Below are positions 35,501 through 46,591 of a DNA stretch of 64,000 nt, one piece after another. The notes below the pieces were generated by a model. That model saw only the letters and a program-made list of their open reading frames with translations, did no database searches and was not told where the DNA came from. The position numbers and the translations under genes were made by a program. Numbering within the stretch: the first letter of the stretch is position 1; every line of letters starts with the position of its first letter. This DNA comes from Artemisia argyi (Eukaryota > Streptophyta > Magnoliopsida > Asterales > Asteraceae). Location of the stretch: the NCBI GenBank assembly GCA_030686995.1, contig CM060695.1, forward strand, positions 104,249,371-104,313,370, read 5' to 3'.

Positions 35501-37015
35501 GAAATTTTGGAGGAAACAATTGAACGTAATTCTGAAATAAAAATTGAAACTTTTCAATCCGCTTACGAGCGAGAAAAGAGGGATATTTTTCAAAAACAAA
35601 TGAAGCCAATTGTCAAACACCTCCATCTCTGTGCTACACGTTGGGATCAGGAACTTCAAAAAGAGGTCAAAAATATGATAAACGTTTTCAACGCCACTGA
35701 AAATGACATTTTGGTTCAAAAGCAAAGAAATAGAGTTTTAAAAAATGATGCTGATCGACTCTTGGAACAAGTTCTCAATGCTGATATTTTGTCTGTTATC
35801 ATGAATGATCTCTATAAATCTGGTACTTCTATGCTTATGGATGATCTTTGTGTTGATAATAACTTGTTAAATGTGGAAATTGAGACACTGAAACATGAGA
35901 ATGAAAAGCTGAGAATTAAGAATGATGATGTGACAAAACAATTTTCAAAAGAAATTTGTCAACTTAAACAAAGGCTTGAATGGTGTCAAGCTCAAAGTCT
36001 TGAAAAGGAACTGAAACTTCAAAATAAAAATGTTTCAAACTCGTGTCAGCTTTGCAAAAACAATGAGTCTTTAAAAAGTCTCTGTCTCAAATATGAGAAA
36101 GAAATTGCGGATTTAAAAATTGAAAATGTCGAATGGCAACAAAACCGCGATGACATTAATTATTGCAATGTGAAACTTGAGTCTCAAATTCAGGATAAAA
36201 ATCACATCATCATCGATTTGAAAGAGAAAGTTAAGCTACTTCAAAAAGGAAAGATGGTTGACACCACGGTGATAGCACCAGGAATGTATCAATTAGACAA
36301 ATATTCTAAAGGAAATGTTGTTCAAAATACTAATGTTGGTAACTCCACTTCTACAGGACTAGTCTCCACTAATAGCGTTAGCAGACCCAAGCGAAAAAGT
36401 AAAAAGAAGAATAGGCTCTGGCAACGTAAAAGAGGATCACTAGAAGCTCAAGAAGTAGAAGACCAACTTAGGAACTTGAATAAAACTCATGTTGCATCAG
36501 ATTTAGATTCTAATCTGGCAAATTGTAATCAAAATCTAAATGTAACGAATGATGAACCTTTGAATGTTTTGAATATAAATGCATCTTGTGTGTTTTGTCG
36601 TAAAAGCGTATCATCTGGTGATCATACAAAATGTATAGCTAATTCTCTTCTTAATCGTCATAAGAAACGTAGGACACGCATTCCTTCTAGGCCCACTACT
36701 GCCTCTAAGTCTAACTTAGGAAAGTTGCCTTCTACGGTATCGAATGATGTTGAAGTTACCCCCATAGGTGCTGAGAACAAATCTAGGAATCAGCCACCTA
36801 CTAGTGCATATAACATTAAGAAAGCAAGAACGAGTTGGAATTGGCAACGTTGGTTACAACACAAACAAGACTTTAAATGGATTCCCAAATTATTGAATAC
36901 ATGTGCTTCTAACCAACAGGAACCCGCACATTCTTTGGGTTCCACCCTTACTTCTGTTCCATCTGTGTCTTCTTCTTGTGATGCAGGTAGTACAGATCGT
37001 TCTCTGGATTGTTGA
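32555..37015 (+). pseudogene. Copia gag plus long coiled-coil region, one stop
   Basis: One frame from the ATG at 32555 to 37015 (about 1486 codons), broken only by a TAG at 33395-33397, apparently a former Trp codon. The first 70 residues are Gln/His-rich. Residues about 80-330 are copia gag (YVQWSSRF, AKAMWEHV, ESLESYYHRF). A zinc knuckle CX2CX4HX4C (CYNCNEQGH...) is encoded at 34058-34099. Roughly 34500-36250 encodes heptad-rich Lys/Glu/Leu coiled coil, an extra module of about 580 residues compared with ordinary copia elements. The region before 37015 is basic and Ser-rich. Near 37005 the protease reading passes to another frame, so gag and pol are separated by a frameshift, probably a small indel. 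Confidence 0.85.
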
Positions 37016-40000
37016 TAGCGGATGCACCCGACATATGACAGGCAATCTCAAACTGTTACACAACTTTGTTTCAAAGTTCATTGGTACTGTCAGATTCGGG
37101 AATGATCATTACGCTTTAATCATGGGGTATGGTGACTATATCAGTGGAAACATTGAAATCAGTCATGTTTATTATGTGGAAGGCCTTGGACACAACCTTT
37201 TCTCAGTCGGTCAATTTTGTGATGGAGATCTAGAAGTTGCATTTCGTGAGAAAACCTATTTCGTTCGTGACTTACAAGGAAACGATCTAATGTCTGGCTC
37301 ACGTGGTTCTAATCTTTATACAATATCAATGTCAGATATGATTGCTACATCTCCGATATGTCTTCTCTCCAAAGCAGAATCGACTAAATCTTGGTTATGG
37401 CACAAACGTCTTTCGCACTTGAATTTCAAAACAATGACTGACCTCGCTCGTCACAAACTTGTTAATGGATTTCCAAGATTCCGCTTTACCAAATATCACT
37501 TATGCCCAGCCTGTGAACAAGGAAAAAGTACTCGAGCTCATTTTCCTTCAAAACCTGAGCAAAGTACGAATCATGTTTTACAACTGCTTCATATGGATTT
37601 GTGTGGACCGATGCGTGTTCAAAGTATCAACGGTAAACGCTACATACTAGTAATTGTGGATGACTTCTCCAGATGGACTTGGATTTATTTCTTACGAAGT
37701 AAAGATCAGGCTCCTTCGAAGATCATCACCTTTCTCACTAAAATTCAAGTTCAGTTACGCAATACGGTACGAATAGTCAGAACTGACAATGGAACTGAAT
37801 TTAAGAATCAGACACTTCGGTCATATTTTGATAAAGTGGGAATTGAACATCAAACATCTATTCCTAGAAGCCCAAAACAGAATGGAGTTGTTGAAAGACG
37901 CAACAGAACGTTAGTGGAAGCTGCTAGAACTATGTTGATTAATGCTCAATTACCAGATTACTTATGGGCGGAGGCTGTTTCAACCGCATGTTATACCCAA
38001 AACCGTTCCATGATAACAAGACGCCATCGCAAAACACCTTATCAAATTTTTCACAAAAGAAAACCAAATATCGATTACTTTCATGTATTTGGAGCACTTT
38101 GTTATCCGAAAAATGGTCGTGATGATTTAGGTAAACTTAAAGCAAAGGCTGACATAGGAGTGTTCGTTGGATACTGTGAAAACTCTAAAGGTTTTCGAAT
38201 CTGGAATCGTCGAACAAGAGAAATTCAAGAAACCATTCACGCTAATTTTGATGAACTCACACAAATGGCTTCTGAGCAACACAGCTTAGGACCAGAATTC
38301 AACCGTCTTAACTCTCCGGAATCTTCGGCTGAACCATTGCCACTTAACTGCAAAGAATTAGAAACCTTGTTTGCTCCACTATTTGATGACACAATTGAAT
38401 ACCGTCCTACTGAGGTCTCACTTATTTCCGCTACTCAACCTGATAACATTCCAGTACCAGACTCACCTCAACAAACAACTACAAGTGTTGAGAGAGACGG
38501 TCCTTCAATTGTATCGCCATCTACAGCAGAACAAACTGGTTCTAACTCCCGCCATCCAGCTGAAGATCCAACACCACAATCAGTTCCCCAACCAGCAGAG
38601 CATGATCCTGATGCGTTCTTTAATCCGTTTGCACTGGCTCCTATTGTTCCTGATATAGCTGAGTCGTCAACACGCAATTTGGATCCTGCTAACATGCGAG
38701 ATACCTATCAACTACACCCTTCCACACACAAATGGACTCGAGACCATCCACTAGTTCATATTATTGGCCATCCAGATGCACCTGTTATGACAAGACAACG
38801 ACTTCACACGGATGGAGAAACTTGTATCTATGCACTCACAGTTTGTCACGAAGAACCTAAGAACATTAAAGATGCAATGACTTATGACAACTGGATTGAA
38901 TCTATGCAAGAGGAATTTCAGCAATTCATAAGATTAGAAGTCTGGGAATTAGTTGAAAGACCTGACGGAGTCTTTGTCATTGGGTTAAAATGGATCTGGT
39001 AGAATAAGCTTGATGCAGAAGGAACTGTCATACGTAACAAATCAAGACTGGTAGCGAAAGGATACTCCCAACTTGAAGGACTTGATTTTGCTGAATCCTT
39101 TGCTCTAGTGGCTAGACATGAAGCTGTTCGGATCTTTTTGGCCTATGCTGCACACAGGAACATGGTGGTTTACCAAATGGATGTGAAAACAGCATTTCTT
39201 AATGGAGAACTCCGTGAAGAAGTTTATGTTATCCAACCTGAAGGCTTCGTTGATCCTGAGCGTCCTAATCACATCTACCGACTCAAAAAGGCACTCTACG
39301 GACTTAAGCAAGCCCCATGGGCGTGGTATGATAAACTGTCCACCTTCTTGCTGGCCAATAAATTTTCTAAATGATCGGTGGATCCTACACTATTTACAAA
39401 AACCTACGGGGAGGACTTACTTGTTGTTCAAATATATGTCGATGACATTATTTTTGCCTCAACAAAAAGAAGTTACTCTAATGATTTTGCAAAACTAATG
39501 AAAGATAATTTTGAAATGTCCATGATGGGTGAACTTTCGTTCTTTCTAGGACTACAAGTTCATCAATCACCCCGTGGAATTTTTATAAATCAGTCCAAAT
39601 ATGCTCTTGAAATTTTAAAGAAACATGGAATGATGACCAGTGATACTTATAACACACCAATGGGTTATACCACAAAACTAGATGCTGATTTACATGGGAC
39701 TCCTGTTGACCCTACCAAATACCGAAGTATGATTGGGTCCCTCATGTATCTCACAGCTAGTAGACCTGATATAGTATTTGCTGTCTACATGTGCTCTCGC
39801 TATCAGTCCAAACCAACTGAAAAACACCTCAGTGAGGTCAAAAGAATCCTTCGATACATAAAGGGAACCATTAACTTGGGAATCTGGTATCCGAAGGATT
39901 CTGGTTTTGAACTAATTGCTTTTTCAGATGCTGACCATGCAGGATGTTTAGAAACACGCAAAAGCACATCTGGTGGATTACAATTTCTCGGAGATAAACT

Positions 40001-40412
40001 TGTGTCATGGCAATCAAAGAAGCAGGACTGCACATCACTGTCGTCAACAGAATCTGAATACGTAGCCATGTCTGCGTGTTGTGCTCAAGTCATTTGGATG
40101 AGATCACAACTTAAGGATTATGGCTACCTATTCAACAAGATTCCCATCTACTGTGATTCCAAAAGTGCAATTGCTATCTCCTGCAACACAGTACATCATT
40201 GCAAATCCAAACACATCGATCTCCGATATCACTTCATCAAAGAGCATGTGGAAAAGGGTACCGTTGAACTTTATTTTGTTGGGACTGAGTACCAATTGGC
40301 GGACTTACTAACCAAATCCTTAGCACCATCAAGGTTTGCTAGTCTAGTTCACCAAATTGGTATGCGATGTTTGACTCCAGAGGATCTGGAAAAGTTTTTA
40401 AAACACAATTGA
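37005..40412 (+). pseudogene. Copia pol: protease, integrase, RT, RNase H, two stops
   Basis: One frame with TAG at 39000-39002 and TGA at 39372-39374. Protease active site DSGCTRHMTG begins at 37014. The integrase has an HHCC zinc part (LWHKRLSHLN then CPACEQGK) and a DDE core (HMDLCGPM, VRTDNGTEF, QNGVVERRNRTLVE), followed by the usual VFGALCY and VFVGY blocks. RT spans the two stops and includes [15 protein letters not shown] and the catalytic YVDD at 39435-39446. RNase H has SDADHAG, STESEYVA, CDSKSAI and KHIDLRYHFI. All catalytic motifs are preserved, so the lesions look recent. It would copy the element RNA and integrate the cDNA if intact. Confidence 0.92.
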
Positions 40413-42358
40413 TCGTCAAATATCAAAACTATCTTTGCAAATATTTTTTCAAAAAAACAAAATACAAAAATATAAAACCAATCAAAAACTCAAAAAGATT
40501 TTTGGTCTTTCATCTTAAAAAAAAAATGCAAGTATAAACCACCTCTTTCAACACTATTTTATAAAATAACAACAATCATTTTAAAACTAAGTGTTGAGGG
40601 GGAGGAAAAGTTATTTTTCAAATTTCTCATTAATTAATTAAACTTTTATACTTGCATTTTATCAAAAGTGTTGATTCAAAAAGTGTTTCGGGTTACTCTC
40701 CTTGACTAATATAATAAATTTTTCAATACTTTTTGACTACGGTCAAAGGTCGAGGGGGAGTAGCACAAGTTGTTCTTTTCATGTCTTGGTGTAATTAACG
40801 AACGTAACATAAAATAAGGTGTTTAGGAATTAGGTGTGAATGAAACTTAAGGTTAAGGGACTAATTGTGACAATACATAAATCTAATTTTAACCTTTGGT
40901 CAAAACCTAATCTTGACCATGCATTTACTCTCCACCTGCAAAAGTAATAAATTTTTTCACCTACACGATCAACGATCCACAATCACTTGTAGAATCTGAT
41001 CAACAATCTTCAAATCCGTAAGTGTTAACATGTTTTGATCATTATTTCAAACGATGGTTTTTAATTTCATAACAATCCAACGGTTAAATCTATCAAATCG
41101 ATTAACTTTTTCCTTAGGGTTGTGCGTAAACTTAGAACCCAGTAATTGTTGATGTTATGATTGAAATTATTGTTGGGAAATGGTCTAAGGTTGATTATTA
41201 ACATGTTTTCACACTCTAATTGCACCCAGAAACATCAATTGATCAATTTTGTAGATTAGGGTTCATACGAAGGATTTGGGGGTTCTTGATTTAGACGATA
41301 GGATTGAAATTGGTGATGGGGATAATGTTTTTATGGGCCTAGGATCATGTTGTCATGGTTTAATTACTTCAGAAACATCTCTTGATCATGTATGAATGAT
41401 TTAGGGTTCGAATGACACTAGCAGTTATGATCTTTCGTTTTTGTGGTTAATTCTTGTTATAACTTGAACCATGTGATCCTTAGGTTGTTAAATACACTTG
41501 CCCTATGCCTAATCTTACCCAGATTCATGCTTGATTGTGTTCATAATTGTGTGTTCATACGGGGTTACGCATAACTCAGCATTAGGCTTGTTTACACATT
41601 ATTATGTGCATATTAAGTGTGTAGGAATGTTTATTGATCAGTGGTTGTGTGTTACACTTTCAGGAATCAAACCAATCTTGTTTCGAAAGGTGATTTTTCT
41701 GGAAAAAGGCAAATTTACGCACAACTTGTTCATCCTACGCGTAAGATTGAGTCTTACGCGTAAGATTCGACACGTGGACAAACTTTGTCTTGGATAAGAC
41801 ATAGTTTACGCATAAATGTAATTCTTACGCATAAGTTCTGACCTTACGCATAAGTCTGGAACTTACGCATAAGTCATTACCTACGCATAAGTTATACTTT
41901 ACGCTTAAGGGTAATCCTACGCATAATTTCAATTCCTACGCCTAAGATTTATCTTACGCATAAAATTGACCTTACGCATAAGATTCACCTTACGCGTAAA
42001 ATACAAACTTACGCGTAGCTTTTGCTCTTACGCATAATTTCTTCTCTTACGCTTAAGTCAGGTTACGCGTAAAATTACCTACTTACGCGTAAACTTGTCA
42101 AAATCCAAAATTTTCTAAGTGTTGTGAAATTTCCAAAGAGTAACTTCTTGTAATGATAAACTTATGTTGTAACTGAATTGTTATAAGTTTCTACCATGTA
42201 ATATAACTCAAGTTTATCATATATCAAAAGTTTTCACACACACAAACCCCCACTGATCAATGTATAACATGCAAATCTATAAGTGTACATCATAATTGAA
42301 TGTCTTTGCTAACACAGTCAACAATTGCCATGTTTGTGTTTGTTTATGATCAATTCAG
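40413..42358 (+). other. Noncoding spacer after pol with second palindrome array
   Basis: Two polypurine strings GAGGGGGAG lie at 40595-40610 and 40751-40762. A stretch without a recognisable gene follows (40800-41560). From about 41565 to 42095 there are again about 20 copies of the YTACGCNTAA motif, ending about 265 bp before the ATG of the next ORF. The 88-codon frame at 41531-41797 overlaps the array and is not a gene. Confidence 0.75.
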
Positions 42359-45300
42359 ATGGCAGAACACAACGACATTCCATACGGACCTGAACCCGAA
42401 CTTAAGCTTTCATGGGAAGAGACATTCCCAGATGATTACACCAGGAAGATTGGAAAGAACAACCTCCGTATCAATTTCAACAAAATGACTTGCAACGAGT
42501 CCTCTTGTATTGTTGTTGTAGATGCTCTTCTTTACCACCCGAATAAGTTGTTGTTCACCAAGTCTGCCTCAGTATCCTGCTTCTACATCCACCAGTTTTG
42601 GCATACACTACATCTAGATCTTGGGGAGGCTTCCTTCACCTGCATGCTTCATAACCGTCAAGTCACTGTGGACATTGATATGCTCAGGAATGTACTTGGG
42701 TTACCAGACCTCGGCCCTAATGAAGTATATGTGGAAGTTCCCACCGAAGAAGATCTGATTATGTGGTTAAGAGATATTGGGTATGACGAATCAGAAGAAG
42801 TCATTACAAGACATTCTAGGGTCAACATTAGGTATCTTCCACAACCATGGAGAACCTTATACATTCTGATTGCCAAGTCCTTGTCTGGCAGAGACACTGG
42901 CCACGAACACCCGAAGCTCCAACACCTCAAACTCTTCTGGGCTGTGGCAAATGTGAAGAAAGTTGATTATGCCAGTATCATTTGGGAAGACCTGGTGTGG
43001 CACATTCAACACAAGACAACCAACATTCCGTTTGTCCGCTTCACCAAACTACTCATCGAAAGCTTCCTTCGAGAGTATGATGATATCCCACAGAGACTCG
43101 ATGACACAGATAAGAACACGTTCAGAAATGAAGATACTCTCAAAGTCATCAAGAGAATGGACACCAGCACACGCAAGCAGGGAAAGAAACTTCCCGATTG
43201 TCTCTTGAATGCCAAAGTCAAGGCTTGCAAGAACTACCAGTATTATGAACAAGCTCTTACAGCTGAAAAAGTTGGATTCCTTGACGAAGTTGTTCTACCC
43301 TCCTTCATGCAAAAGAAGGGTAAGAAAGGCAGTAAGACTGGAAGCTCCGGCAGTTCTACTCAGTCTAAGAAGAAGAAGGGTACTCTCAAGAGAAGGACTC
43401 CCACCAAGAAGCCTGCTACCATTCCTGAACCTGGGTGGTTTCCCTCACAATCTTCTCCTAAACCATCTGACTCTGAACAAACCGAATCCGACGAAGGTCC
43501 AGTTTACAAGGCAGCCTATGCCAATATCACTGAGAATGTCAACCTTGAAGACATCGATGACAAGGATTTGACGTTCGAAGATTGGGATAAGGACATTGAT
43601 GAATTTGCTGACAATGCTAAATACCCAGCATATCTCAATCAAAGACCATTCACTGAAGATCAAACAATTTTGGAAGAAGAAAGGATTAGGAGAGAGAAGA
43701 TGAAGGAACCAGTGACTGCTGAACAAGAGTCTGTAGGCCTTTTAGCTGAAGAAGAAAATGAAAGGGCTTTCAATCTAGGTCTCCTCCACAGCCGAATTGA
43801 TGCATTCAATGCAGATCTACCTCCTCCACCTCCAGTATTCTCTCAAACTACCGAAGTTGGCGGATCAAGCAGCATTCCTGAGCCTACCACAGGGATCACC
43901 ACAGACTTAGTTGCTTATGACAATCCCTCGGTATCTCCCACCGACATTGAAATGACTACAGCTATGGGAGAGGAAGAAGAGGAAGATCCCATGGATACTG
44001 ATGCTCCAAGGCTAATGACTATGGAAGAAATGGAGCTCAGAGAAAGGGCTCAGGAAGATGAACTTAAAAGAAAACAAGAAGCTGAAGAGGCCAGGCTTGA
44101 AGAGATTGCCCAAGCCAAACTAGAAGAAACTATCAGAATGGAAGAAAGCAGGAAAGCTGAAGAGGCAGCCAAGCTGGCTGAAGAAATGTTAAAGAAGGAA
44201 GAAGAATCCAGGCTTGCTGAATAACTAAGGCTTAAGGCCGAAGCTGAGAAACTTGCTGAAGAACAAAGGTTGAAAGAAGAAGCATCCAAAGATAAGAAAG
44301 TTGAACAACCCGAACCACAGAAAGGAGATGACAAAGACTCTACCACCATCATTGAATCCTCACAGTCATCACCTCCTGCATCCGAATCGACACATGACAA
44401 ATCAATCAAGAAACCGAGCACCAAAGCCTCTGCTGCATCAAAGTTACTCAAGTCAGCTTTCAAGAGAGTACATGAAAAGAAGAGAAGCAGACTGGAAGAT
44501 CAGGTTGCAACACTTGCAACCCAAGTTGCTGAATTGACGAAGCTGAACTCGAACGTCCAAGAGCTGCAAGACAAAGTTGATTCTTTCTTAGCTAAAGACG
44601 TACAGGAGAACTTGGAAGGCACATTAGCAGCTCAAGCACAAGAATACATGGCACAACACTTGGTTGCTGAGTTGAAAGCTCTGCTGGCACCCATGAGAGA
44701 CGAACTCACCAAGTTCGCAGAGCAAGTAGTCAAGAAAGAGATCCGATCAACCACATTCACTCTTCGAGCTGACAAGTCTACCGTTCCACTACCAGGGCTA
44801 TCTCTGGATGAATTGGAAGCTCAACTCTTAGAAAAGCTGGCAAACAAGTTCACCTTGACACCTGAAGAAGTCAAAGTCCTGGAAGCATTAAAAGACAAGA
44901 TGAACAAAGAGACTGGCAGCACAGAGGCCGATAAACTGAAACGTCAAAGAGACGATGAAGACAGGGATCCGAATTCTCAGGCAAAGAAACAGAAACAAGC
45001 CAAAGGACCCGCATCTCAATTTAAAGTTATCCCTCCAACAACAACAACATCCACACAACAACCGAAGGCATCAGGTTCTGCTCCCAAGGCACACGACCAC
45101 TTTGAATACACCGGTGGTGACGAGATTCCTCAACCAGATGAAGTTCCAGAACCGTCTCCTAAGAAGAAGAAGAAAGATAGGAAAGGAAAGCACCATCAAT
45201 CTAAACCAGACACCTCACCTAAAGGCACAGAACCAAAGAAACCGAAAACCGTCCTTAAATGGCTAGACCATGACGATAGTGCCGAATACTCCTGGTTTGA

Positions 45301-46591
45301 GAAGATGATTAATTCGCAACCACCTCTTGAAGACAATCATGAACCTCAAGATGGTCGAACGGTGGAATACGCTCAACTGATTCAACAAAAGTTTAAGATG
45401 AAAAAGATGAATAAGAAAGAGCTGCGAAGAATCAAGAATGATGCTTTCAATCTTCTGAAAGACCGGTCTGCAAACTCAATCGAACTTGAGTATCATCTGG
45501 AAAATATTGCTCGAGCTATGTCAAGCAATATTGACTGGATCAATCCTGAATCTTATGTCGATCCGGTCACAAGGAAAACCGCACCCTACATCACTGACTG
45601 GTCCAAACCACTACCTATGATTGGGAAGCCTAAGGAACCAAAGATCCCGTACAAGTTCTTCTTCAACACAAACTTGGAATATCTGACACTTGGCAGCAAG
45701 ATTGAGAAGAAGTACGTTACATCCCTCGCCTTTCTCCCTGCAGCTCGATATCTCAACAATGCAATCGAAGAAGAAGCTTCAGCATTATTCGTTGATAAAA
45801 TTGTTGAATATGACCGGAACGCACTCTACGGCATACATCATTGGCCAGACAACCGGGCACAGTATTATCGAAGCAGCAGACTTAATCAGACGATGGGAGA
45901 TGTAGCAAGTGATCTGAAGATAGTCTCCATTCAATTCATCTCGACTGTCACTCACTTTGGGTACCCCTTCCTCAGCAAAATCACACTGAAAAGACTTGAT
46001 GAAAAGGAGTACGATATTTCCGAGTCTGACTTTCCACGACTACTTCTCAATGACATCGAAGACATGTACCTGCTCAAAGTTCAAGGAAAACTCTGTGGCT
46101 TGCCTAAAGAGATGCAGCTTGCCTTTATCCAAGCTCTTCTAATCTTCATCAGGCAGATTGTCATAAGAGAAAGAGTTGAAGATCTTCAATTGGGAGTAGA
46201 AAGTTATCAGAAGAAGCTGAATCTCACCAAACCTAACATGTTCGACATCCCCGACCTTCAACATCTACCTCAATACACCTTGATCAGGCAACCATTTGGG
46301 TTCACTTACCGCAGTGTCAACGGTCGAAACTGCTTTATGGGCTACAAAGAATTACATAAGTTCTGTGATGAAACTTTGAAGTTCGTCAGAGACGGAATCA
46401 AAAGCAGAATCAACGACATTGCTCTAGGGAAATCCAAAAGATGGAACACCGATGAGACCAGGGATGCACGCAGATTCATTACAAGGATCGAGAACCGGTT
46501 GAAGCGCCGGGATCAGTCCAGGAGATTGGAAAGCTATGTTGGAGGCAGACAAAAGTTCCCGGTGTTGACATTTCAGAGACCTGATTGGTAG
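42359..46591 (+). pseudogene. Extra ORF downstream of copia pol, about 1410 codons, one stop
   Basis: From the ATG at 42359 a single frame runs to 46591 with one in-frame TAA at 44222-44224. The N-terminal 270 residues are globular (Trp/Tyr/Leu-containing, e.g. YIHQFWHTL and IIWEDLVWHI). A basic Lys/Ser/Thr stretch and an acidic region follow, then a Glu/Ala/Lys-rich coiled coil around the stop (about 44030-44300). After that come a Pro/Lys-rich linker and a C-terminal globular part ending near a RRLESYVGGR motif. No signal peptide, membrane span, protease or nucleic-acid motif is visible. It occupies the place of the env-like ORF of Sireviruses but does not look like an envelope protein. I recall similar sequences in predicted Asteraceae polyproteins, unverified. 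Function unknown. Confidence 0.75.

Noticed and set aside
36903..37015. Programmed +1 frameshift between the copia gag/coiled-coil frame and pol
   Set aside because: The same element has four other disabling lesions, and the site fits a small indel in a conserved LWIVDSGC context; no slippery signal was recognised.
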